Of a stretch of 64,000 nt of DNA, positions 54,730 through 64,000 are shown in pieces. The position numbers and the translations under genes were made by a program. Within the stretch, counting starts at the first letter, position 1; each line of letters opens with the position of its first letter. Origin of the DNA: Fragilaria crotonensis. Taxonomy: Eukaryota > Bacillariophyta > Fragilariophyceae > Fragilariales > Fragilariaceae. Location: the NCBI GenBank assembly GCA_022925895.1, contig JAKSYS010000101.1, forward strand, positions 58,042 to 122,041, given 5' to 3'. A model generated the notes under the pieces. It had not been told where the DNA came from, searched no databases, and was given only the letters and a program-made list of their open reading frames with translations.

Positions 54730-57700
54730 GTGAATCAAACCAGATTGATCTACCGTATTGGTTTTTGTCAGTTGTCTGTTCGCATGCTCAAGAGTTGTAT
54801 ACACGCACACCAGTTGGAGGATTATTCATATTTCAACCAACAAAATGGCAGAGGTTCCATCACTGTCCCCTGTCTCTCAGCAAAGGAGGAGTCCCTATGG
54901 ATAAGGCACCTGTTCCGTGATGGTATGGATGAATTCACACCACCTCCAGGAACAAAGGTCAATAAACAATTCAGATCGCAAGTTCGAGTCTTTTATCATC
55001 ACCCGCTCGTGCTGTTTCAGAGTTTCCACTACACATGTTCAGCTCTTGGTTTCAAGACCTCCCGTTGTCCAAGATTATGACTCAGAACGAAAGAGAGGAC
55101 TCCAATGAAATTTGGCAATTCAAGGTAGTTACGTTGTACCCACACGTGTCCAAACAAACAAAGCTGAGGCGACAAGGTTTAAGTGGGCGACAGAAGCTGC
55201 AAGGCAATTCTACAGCACATCATTCAATTCTACAGAAGCTGATTTGAGCTCTATCGATCGTGCTGTGAATTCTGATCCATCAATAATGATTGTGGGACGT
55301 CCTCTTGAAAAGAAGATGACCCCTTCAAGAAATCTGTCATAGGGTGCCAAGACTCTGTTGTTATTGCATGCATTACATTTCAGTGGAATTGAGATGAAGT
55401 TGCGTCGTTGGTGCTTTGGCTGTTGATTGCAGAATCTGAATCACGGAAGCCATCCGGTCTTACATCCTGGAGACGGCAAGGGTTTGGACGTCTGATGTTA
55501 GTAATGCTCATCAAGCATTCAACTTTTTTATTATTGTCTCACCGTGAGCTGTCACAATGTCAGGAGAGCCTACATGGTGTGGACATCTACTTGCAGTGTC
55601 CCCATGACGAGCCAAAGGAATTCTACCAAGCCTGTGGGTTCCGTCAAATCAATCTCCAAGACACAACTGGCATTGAGTTTCTTCCCAAGACAATTGCCGA
55701 CACCTTAATGGACGAGACCACAGGTGGATTTGCATGGATTGTACCAGAGTCTGAGGAGCACTGCATTATCCCTCTGATGAAACTTTCTTCCGGTTCCCTT
55801 TTGAACAGTGCTGCTAACAGTGCTGCTGTCGAGGTTGTTGAAAGCAACAGTGATGTGATCAGTGCAACAAGAAATGATTCCTCGCGTGCTGTTGTTGAGT
55901 CAGAGGAAGAAAGCAAGATCAATATAGTCGCAAAATCGAGTGGTGGTTCCCCTTCCTCGTGAGCAGTGATGTTTTGGAGATTGTGCAGAGCAACAATGAG
56001 ACAGTCAGTGCACGGAATGATGGTAGCAACACCAGAAAACATTTGTATGGTGCCAATACCCTTCATCAACAATCGATCTCCAAGATGATGTTGCAAGTGG
56101 AGCATTGCTGACAAATGCAGATCTGGAAGAGGCATTTACCGGTCTGGACTATTTGAACAACCTTCTTCCACCACCATTTGGTGACCTGGTTCTGCCTGAC
56201 CAGTTGCGTGGTTTTGGAGAAATGGGATCACAGGAAAGGCTTGATCATAGCAAAAGTGGTGGGAAAACTTGGATGGCCACCCGTGAGCTGCAAATGATGA
56301 CTTCACTCCTCATGAGGGATGGCAGGTATCACACATCAGTTGCAATCCTGTCTTTTGACGACATGCAGGTAATTCAAGGTTGCTTTGCACGTCTTCAACG
56401 TCATCTATCTGCAAAGAAGTACGAAAACGACTTGATGGTAGCCAATGGAGCCGATCATGCAGAATGTCTTGCCCTTGTGAAAAAAAGGTATGGAAGTTCT
56501 AAGGAAGAACTTTACCAGAAGTATGATGACCAAATGAATCGTGTTGTGAAGGAAGTCCTGTTGTTCTATCCAGGGCTTCTGCAGAAAAGGTTGATTGTGT
56601 TTCCTACGAATCTCAGCAACGATCATTGGGGGGCAACATTTGTTTTCAATGCTGGAGACGTTGTGGCTGCCACGGATGATGTATCATGCCTCCGGACATG
56701 TTTTTTTCGCTATTGCAGTCTTCATCCCTCCGGCACGAGAAAAATTCCAAACAATGTCGGTGTTGTCTGGTTCCTGAACCTTGCCTTCAGTTACCAGGAG
56801 CAAAGGAAAAACAGTGCAAATGATAGCAGCACTCCAAACAAGATGAAGTGGCTCAGTCCGTTCGACGAACCTTTTTGGGCAAATGAAGGGCACCAATACA
56901 TTCCCTGCATTGAGGGTGTTGGATAATGATGTTCTTCCCTGCAAGAAGATGGCCATAGCTGTGGGATTGGGATTATAGCTGCAATTGCAATAATTCTCCG
57001 AGATATCATTGGGACTCAAGATGGAGTTGCAGCCTACAACGAAATGTTTAGACGCGATCGCATGGAAATCCAGATGTCAACTGATGTGAAATCGAAGGAG
57101 CACATTTGCTGTTTTCCAGGGAATATTCACAAAACTGTTTAAAAGGGATGATTCGCTTCCATTTCCTACTTGCATGCGATGAAAGCACAGTGGTTTTTGC
57201 TGTTTGATCGCATTGCAGAATTTCAACACGTCACAGTCCCAAAACGTCAGAATTCAAATCATTTGATGGATCCTCTGTTACGGAAGTCTGAAGTTGGAAC
57301 TTCAGACTTTCACGTGGCCCTGGTGCCAGTACCATCCAATGCCACAGAGGACGACAGTGTTACGTTGGAGGATGTTTCTTCCAGGGAGGATGTTTTGCCA
57401 AATGCCAATGAACGGAGTTTGCCATCAGAGGAGGATGTTGCCGATTTCAAACCATCTGGATCTGCTGATGGACCTGAACAACAGGAAGAAGATATTGATC
57501 TCAACGAAGCCTGGTGGAATGATCCTGCTAAGCTTCCCGAGCAAGCAGGGTATGGAAAGGTGGGCCTCCTCGACGTATGGTTATGGAGACATTCATGTAC
57601 CTGATGAATGCCCGAAATTACCTTTCGGAGAAAGTAGGTACAAAACATTGGTATCAGACAATGAAGTTGAGAAATTTAGAAAAAGTGGCGAAAGAAAGGA

Positions 57701-59137
57701 GATGAGTGAAGATCGACCAGTGCTTCTTAGGGATGAAGCAGCAATGAACAAATTCGTGGAGGACAGATTTTTGTACTGGGGTTGGAGCTCTACCAAAGAT
57801 CACATGAAGAATGTGGAAAAGAAGGGCCGAGATGCAAAGAAAAATTGATGGATGTAAGAAGAAAAAGACAAAGGATGATTACAGAGAGCAGTACACGAAA
57901 GAAATAAAGTTTATGAAGAAGGAAAGGAAGAAATTCAAAAGGGCATTTGAATTGAATGGACATTTGGCACTGAGGCCATGGTGCATGGCCTCAAGTACAA
58001 CCCACGTGAAGATACCTTTGTTGCACTTTTGGTTTACAATGTTAAGACAAAAGAAGGAAAGTTGGAAAAGAAGGAAGAAAAAATTGCTGTTTCCAAAGAC
58101 TGGATCAAGGATGCCGATTATGCAAAAGGGGTAATCCAACATGTCATTAACGTTGGAAACACGGATGGATTTGTACCTGTTCCTGAAGGGGAAACCATCC
58201 TCATTCATACTAAAAAGGTACATAAGCTGCGATACGCCCCACAGACACAATGGGTGTTTGATCCTCAGTCGAAAAGGTCCTTAAGGAGCAACAGTGACTC
58301 ACCAGGGGGTAAACATATGAAGCAGATACAGGCCCCTGGTTACTGGGAGGTCATCTTTCATGGAGAAACACAGCCCATTCGAACTGATGAAGACTTTGTG
58401 AAACAATTTAAGACAGGATTCTTGGAGGAGGTCAAGCGTATGAGGTGTGGATTTGTTGACATACCAGTGGGCGATTTCAAAGAATCACATTTGCATGAAT
58501 ATCCCAAGCTGCAGGTTCCTGAAGCACCCCAGGTCCACTTTGTACAATCCGAAGGTGAAGATCTTTGTGTTTCAAAGTCATTGGCCAGTGCTTTATATGC
58601 AATTGGATTTGATAATGCTGCCAAATCCATTAACCATTTTGGTGAAAGTCACCTAAGAGGAGGTACTGTTGATGCCATTCGAAAGGTGGGACAGTTTGCT
58701 GAAACTCAGCTGCCTACATGGATCACCCGACAAGTTCTGAAGAGACCACACATGTTTGATTGGCAACTCCTTCAAGAACAAATGAAGGACACAATGGTAT
58801 TGGCTGTGCTCAATGAATCCGATGGAAATGGTTCACATGCAGTTACCATTCACAGTGGGTATGTGTATGATGCAAATGAAGTGGTTGCAATTCCTCTCTG
58901 CAAGGAGGCCTTGATTATTGCTGCTCAACCTCAACTGTGAAGAATGAGTTTGTGAGCTTTCGGAAGGCAACTCTTTTTTATGATGGCCCAGACATCAACA
59001 GGAAGGCAAGTTTTACTCTTTGGGTAGATTCAAACAAGCGAAAGCGAGCCGATGGTGATGGTCCAAAGATTGTGAGGGCTCGGACAGACGATGGCAACAT
59101 GTTTCCTTTAGGTACTTTGATGCAACAAGCTAGCTAA
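54730..59137 (+). CDS. Multidomain transposon protein: GNAT-like, Ulp1/C48 protease, second papain-like protease (broken into frames)
   Basis: Read across frames, the order is as follows. An N-terminal region comes first. A GNAT fold spans about 55330-55720, with strand SVVIACITFQW, acetyl-CoA loop RRQGFGRLM at 55471-55497 and FYQACGFRQIN. A C48 peptidase spans about 56105-57030, with NDHW (His at 56624) and QEDGHSCGIG (Cys triplet within 56942-56965). A charged coiled-coil linker covers 57650-57960. A second Cys/His block spans 58540-58900 (LCVSKSLASALY, GSHAVTI, then DANE). A KRKR tail ends at 59137. At least seven frame changes and one in-frame TGA near 55393 interrupt it. Several lie in A or T runs, so some may be errors. 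C48 enzymes cleave SUMO-like modifiers. The role in transposition is unknown. Confidence 0.6.
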
Positions 59138-62100
59138 GCGAATTTGGATGCCCACTCTGTATATGGTTTTGTCTCAAGAACTGTGGAACTGTTGTGTGAG
59201 ATGGATATAACAAAACAAGGGGCCACGACAGTGTTTCCAGAGACAAGGTGGTATGTTGGAGACCACTTCCACTCCCTCAACAGTGTTGACTCGTGTTCTT
59301 TAATTTCTTCTGTTGTTGATTGAACAACCAGTTGGTATCTCTCGTCCGGATCCGCGGGTGAGTCAACAACAACTACAAGAGCCAAACGACAGAAACTTCC
59401 CATGTTCCCAAAGTCAATTATCATCCAGTCATGTATGGGACCATCGGACTGATAGCAGGGATGACATCGAAAGGTGTGGACATCTCGTTTGTATTCAGTA
59501 CAAAATGTTATTGAGTCGGATTCTTAAAGGAATCAAAAGAAACTCAATCAACTCCAGGGAAGAGCAAGTAAATCACGGTGAGTTCTGGTGTCCCATTCAA
59601 TTTTGTACTGAATTTGTTTACTCGATTTGAATCGATAAACACAGCCAAATGTTGCTTGTCCGGTGCTCTGAAAGATTCCATTCCTTGTTGTTTCATCATC
59701 ATGGTGGCTGTCGGGTACATCAGCATCACCATCTGGTTGCTCCCATATGCGCGTGTGTATGGTGTCGATCATGAAGGAGTACATTAAACGTTGGGCTGCC
59801 TGAAGTTCATATGCAGAACCCTCAATTCGCTTCTGTGCCCGTCTCCCAGGGTGCTTTGCAGCAGGAATTAGAAGTGATTCTGGACGCTGTGCACAAAAGT
59901 TCACTGGAGAGCCAAACCGAGACATATCATCCACAATGTGTAACAACTCATGGAATTTCGAAACTTCCATGCATCCTCGGCATTGCTTTTCTGTCCTTCC
60001 TTCCTTATGATGGTTCCCTTTTTCTTACCCTTTTTCTTGTCATCCTCCTTTCCCTCAACTTTCAAGGGAATGGACTGTTTGCACATATCCATGAAATTGC
60101 GAATGGAATCCTGATGTTTCTTCATTTCATTTGCAACATGTGCTGGATTTGTAGTCTCCCAGTAATGACTCTGGTTTAGCCAAGCATCGAAACAAAGGAG
60201 AGATTCAAGTACTTCAAGGACCTCAGGAACCTTCTTAGTTGTTCTTTTCTCAAGACATGTTTGGATCATTTGCCATCCTGCTTCATATTGGAAGAGGATG
60301 ACAAACAAAAAAACGAGGCCAACGCGTTCTGATGCAGTTATCTTTGTCAAATTTGTTACCCCATTGCTGAAATCTGTTGATGGATACTCCTTTCGGTAGG
60401 TTTGGCGATGAGACTTGTGAAATGCTATTGCAAGGTCATCAAAGGCAGCCTTCTTGGATGCTGGAAGACTGTCCAATATAAGTTTTGTTACTTTCTCGAT
60501 GACACCTTTCCGAAATGCATGCATTGTCTCCACAGGAGTGGCCCCAAAGATTCCACGCTCAGGGTCAGCAAAGGCAATGTGTTCAAATGCATTTTCAAGT
60601 TTATGTTGAGACCATCGTTTCCTGAGATCATCATCATTACTCCTGGCAATGAAACCCATATCCGAGGCTACCAGGTATTTGCAATGGACATCACAGTTCT
60701 TCAGATCATCATAATTGACATCACAGCACCGATGAGGGCGTTGGATTCCACTGGTGTGAACACCATACCGACCACACAGCATATCTCCTTCTTGCATATC
60801 TTGAATGATGAACAACACACATGTGACAATGTCGACACAGATTCTACCCTTTGGACCAATTGGCAAATGAACACCACACAGTTGTGGTGAACATTTCCGA
60901 AAGGTCTCCAATACAGCATCCAGCTCCTTATGATAGATACGAATGGCATCGCCCATACGAAGTGTCTGCTTCTGAGCTGATGAGGACTTCCTCTTTGGGA
61001 GAAAGCCATGATAGCCCCATGCCTTGATACTCCTTCTGAATTTTTCTGTAAAAATGGCTGGAGTGAACATGTAGGGTTTAAGTGAAAAGATCATTCCCTG
61101 TTACAGAGGTACGATCAATCCATTGGATGATTGGAACAAACAATTGCTTCTGAGGATCTGTGATTAATCGATCATACGCCTTGCGATAGACACTCCCGGA
61201 CAGTGCCTCACCCAAAACATTGCTGCCTTTCAATTTGTGGTAGGGCTTCAGGGGATCATTGATATCGATGGCAAGGTTTTCTGCAGTCATAATGCTTGGA
61301 TTTTGCAGCAAACTTAGCAACTGTGAAGCGAAGTCAAAACAAATCACATCTGATGGAGAGCCATGATGTACATCCACTCTTCGTACAAAGGGAAGCAGTC
61401 TTTTCCCATTACGAACTGAGTTGATCAGGGCATCAACATTTTGGCACGCGAGAGTCCACCCACTGGGTTGTAAGAATAATTATCAGCAGATGCAGAGTGC
61501 CCACCCAGGACTTGACCAAAAGTGTAGTCGGTGCATTGGCATGGTCCAGGATTTTGAGGAGAGAAACAGTCCACTTCTGATCGGTAGTATACATGAAGTT
61601 TGAACGAAATGATGGGGCTTCCACATCTTCATCAAGTGCAGAATTCGACAGGTAAGAATGTTTGGGTCATCACTTAACATGGACAAATCATCACTTTTGT
61701 TGCAGTCCTCGATGTCCTCACAAGAAGTGCTTTCAACTTCCACACCATTGCCAGCCGGAAACTGCAGAAGGTTGTCTGTGCCATCAAAATGTGGGGATCA
61801 TTCACCATATGTCGCCTTAAAAGGGCAGGCCTCTTGTTACTTGTGCATGTGATATTCCCATCCTCATGAAGACGGCGACGGTGTGAAGCAGAAGCCCCAT
61901 GTGTTGCTGCATGGTGTGATTTCTTCACAATGAAATTATAACACCCGATGTTTCTATCAATATGCTGTGTATATGCTGCTTGATTGGAAAAGGGTTTCTT
62001 GTTGAAATTCAGGCAGAAGGGTTTTGACAGAAGAGCAGGGGTGCCTTTGAGGAAGCAGACGAGGACAACATTTTGAAGAGAAGGTTTTGAAGAAAGGGTT

Positions 62101-62198
62101 TTGAAGAGGACGAGTGAAGTGAAAATGAGGTGTTGAAATTGACAGGACACAGATTCACTAAACAGAAGTTCGGGAAAGCGTGCATTCAAATTGTACAT
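59134..62198 (-). CDS. Plavaka/CACTA-like transposase (broken into frames)
   Basis: From the N-terminus: KKPFSNQAAYTQHIDRNIGCYNFI (zinc-finger-like, His/Cys), an acidic linker, then VDVHHGSPSDVICFDFASQLLSLLQ. The core has PIIQWIDRTSVTGND (probable first catalytic Asp), LKPYMFTPAIFTEKFRR, DMQEGDMLCGRYGVHTSG, FGATPVETMHAF and FHELLHIVDDMSRFG. The tail is IHDWMIIDFGNMGSF and LALVVVVDSPADPDERY. This order fits transposases of the Plavaka/KDZ-CACTA group that are common in diatoms (recalled). Frame breaks near 61085-61088 (AAAA) and 59961-59963 (AAA) are single-base homopolymer shifts; further breaks lie at 61.4-61.8 kb. A probable 54-bp intron is at 59523-59576. The stop overlaps that of the plus-strand gene. 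Confidence 0.65.
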
Positions 62199-62261
62199 TT
62201 ACTTTCGGTACATTTTTGGTGTATGTAAAGAATGAAGGGGGGTGTGGTATGAATTCAAAAT

Positions 62262-63909
62262 TTGAAAACCCTGCATGAATGTGTAGAACCTACATACCAA
62301 CTCGGTACTTGGTATGAAATTCAAATGGTGGCAAAAAAGACTATCCCACAAACAGGATTTTCAGTGTTCAAAATTTGGCGCACAATCGGAAAGTTTTTCA
62401 CACAACAAGGAAGCACCACAAATACAACCATGGCATCAATGGCACACCAAACAGCAGCAGGCATGACTGCCTTAAAGCCCAGCTCTAGGAAACAAAGGAG
62501 AGACTTCATAAGAGGCGTGAAACGAGTGACCACAGATCCCAATGATCTGATTCAAAGTGACAACGAGGAGGAGGAGGAGGAAGAAGTGCCACGGAAAATG
62601 GATGCAAAACTAGGACAGAAGCATGCATACGGAAATCCACCATCCCTACCTTCAACTATTAAAGTCGGGAAATCAAGTGACAGCCAACTAACATCATCGG
62701 TTCCAGGGCTAAGCAGCATAGTGGACATGAGCATGACGGAAAATACAGAAGAGAATCAAATCAGTGTGATCAAGACTTGCATCAAAAACACGTGTTCTCT
62801 ATTTGGAAGTTCTATCAAAAGACTATCATTCTCATTTCAGTGAAGATGAGAAAACACTTTGTGGCTTTATCATGAAGCACACAAACATTCGAGGAACCGA
62901 AAACTGGTGGCTTGGGATGCGGAGAATAGTTGTAAAACACACACTGATCTTCGAACAATGCAAAAAAACATGCAAACGAAATTCAAAGGTGAGGAATTGA
63001 AGTGAGTGTACTTTGCCAAAGCCGAGCATACTCACACTCACTTGCATTCAACATCAAACACCTTGCATCCAGAGGGATTCACTTCCAATTTAGGAACGTA
63101 TGAACACAGCCTATACAGTGGAAGCGAGGAAGAAACCAGTTACCTCCTCAAGATGAGGGATAATATCTGCTACTATGCCCAAATCATAGACACCTATGCC
63201 CCATGCATTGTCGGCAGCAGCAAGTGGAATAACACTATCAACATGGAGAACCACTGTGCAACAACTGACAGAAAAGTATGGAGCAAGAAAATCCTGTCCA
63301 TAAGTGATGAAGCATTCATTTTGCTGTGCCTGATCAACTATGGGAAGAGGTGGTTCATGAATTAGTTAAGACAGAGAAAATGGTAAGTTTATCCGAATGG
63401 TTTGTCACAGAACAAACAACAAGAAACTGACTTGTTTTGTTATCACTTGTTGGAAACAGCGAATTGGTACATGGACTGATGAGGACAACAACAACCTACC
63501 CGTAAGTTACACTATGATACTAAATGAAATGAAAAAACCACATCCTAACTTCTGACCAATCTTTGCAATACCATGTTCGGCAGCCACCACTTTACATTCT
63601 CCAGGAACAAGGGTGCTCATGATAATGGGGAGGCTGTGGTTGGTCACAGGTGGAATGAGGAAATACGATGAATTATACATGGCCATCAAGAATGATAGAA
63701 AGAAATCAACCACCCCAACATTCAACCAGGAACTACTTAAAATGTTTCTGTCCAGAAGGAAAAGGAGTCTGGCCGGGGTCAGGAAACAATTTGATGACAA
63801 GGGTAGAAACGCCCACACAAGTGCATTGATGTATTTGACGAGGACTCTGATGAGGAGGATGATAACTACTCCAGTCATCTTGCTCCTGAACTTGTCTACA
63901 GTGAATTGA
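62262..63909 (+). CDS. Transposon accessory ORF with acidic stretch and SDEAF motif, intron-containing
   Basis: Frames in sequence: 62262-62842 (with TTDPNDLIQSDNEEEEEEE), then RTMQKNMQTKFKG near 62960-62990, then CYYAQIIDTYAPCIVGSSKWNN, KKILSISDEAFILLCLINYG and, after introns, MRKYDELYMAIKNDRKK. The SISDEAF...RW helix and the later (K/R)Y(D/N)EL segment recur in a diatom ORF family that accompanies large DNA transposons (recalled). It may be a DNA-binding or capsid-like helper. A clear intron is 63383-63459 (GTAAGT..AACAG), and another probably begins at 63500 (GTAAGT). Frame changes remain at the 3' end, so the gene end is uncertain. Confidence 0.45.
63383..63459 (+). other. Intron in the accessory ORF
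   Basis: 77 bp, ATG|GTAAGT donor and GGAAACAG acceptor, keeping the frame from KTEKM into RIGTWTDEDNNN. Confidence 0.7.
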
Positions 63910-64000
63910 AAGTGGAGGCAGTTTAGAATAGATCAGACACTTAGTAATGAATAGTAGAATGGTTCATCAAAGCCACACGAATAGGCACAATTAAAACTAA

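Larger units (their letters stand above)
54700..64000. mobile_element. Large transposon: GNAT/C48-protease/papain-like gene, Plavaka-like transposase and accessory ORF
   Basis: Three genes fill this span with almost no free space: plus strand 54730-59137, minus strand 62198-59134, plus strand 62262 to about 63909. The first two overlap at their stops by 4 bp and the last two start divergently about 60 bp apart. Transposase, SUMO-type protease and element-specific ORFs together indicate a single large DNA transposon. Its left end lies somewhere between the minisatellite and 54730, and its right end is probably beyond the window. No terminal repeat could be defined. Confidence 0.6.

Noticed and set aside
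55385-55400. In-frame TGA in the GNAT block as a selenocysteine codon
   Set aside because: No selenoprotein context or SECIS-like structure noted, and the gene has several other breaks.

Overview
The window looks like nuclear DNA of a diatom (Bacillariophyta). Three things point there: short GT..AG introns in otherwise open genes; diatom-type Ty1/copia and other retroelement proteins; and a gene set typical of stramenopile algae. That set includes a fatty-acyl-AMP ligase fused to an acyl carrier domain, a cysteine-rich PrsW-type membrane protease, an EF-hand/DUF3336 patatin lipase and a rhamnose-synthesis epimerase/reductase. The species cannot be named from the sequence.

Layout. 1-2.3 kb: retroelement ORFs (one gag-like and cut by the window edge) running into a truncated ANF-receptor-type gene. 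2.98-5.85 kb: a copia-type LTR element with near-identical 487/488-bp LTRs, TG..CA ends, a CATATA target duplication and most of pol deleted. 6.4-9.15 kb: patatin/TAG-lipase gene. 10.1-12.9 kb: NAA25. 13.97-15.27 kb: possible terminal-inverted-repeat element. 15.4-17.3 kb: DUF3095-type gene. 19.1-21.1 kb: PrsW-like protease. 22.5-24.9 kb: non-coding, repeat-rich, with another retroelement relic. 25-34.2 kb: GT32-like glycosyltransferase, ENT-like transporter, O-fucosyltransferase relic, RRP41, rsmH and a large orphan membrane protein. 36-39.2 kb: DDE transposase. 39.7-47.9 kb: FAAL-ACP, NRS/ER epimerase/reductase, BTB protein and MFS transporter. 48-54.7 kb: gene-poor, with a LINE-like relic and minisatellites. 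54.7-64 kb: a large compact mobile element.

The most unusual region is the right 9 kb. A plus-strand gene carries a GNAT acetyltransferase-like block, a canonical Ulp1/C48 cysteine-protease block (H-W and Q-x-D-G-x-x-C-G motifs) and a second papain-like Cys/His block. It meets tail-to-tail, with stop codons overlapping by 4 bp, a minus-strand Plavaka/CACTA-like transposase. That transposase is followed divergently by a further intron-containing element ORF. I read these as one transposon with its own protein-modifying toolkit.

Many conserved genes are broken by single-base shifts, most of them in short homopolymers (lipase, NAA25, DUF3095, FAAL, both transposases). The only difference between the two LTRs is of the same kind. 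This points to uncorrected sequencing error rather than pseudogenes, so several genes are given as one span with frame changes described. Intergenic DNA is strikingly rich in GTAC-containing short palindromes.
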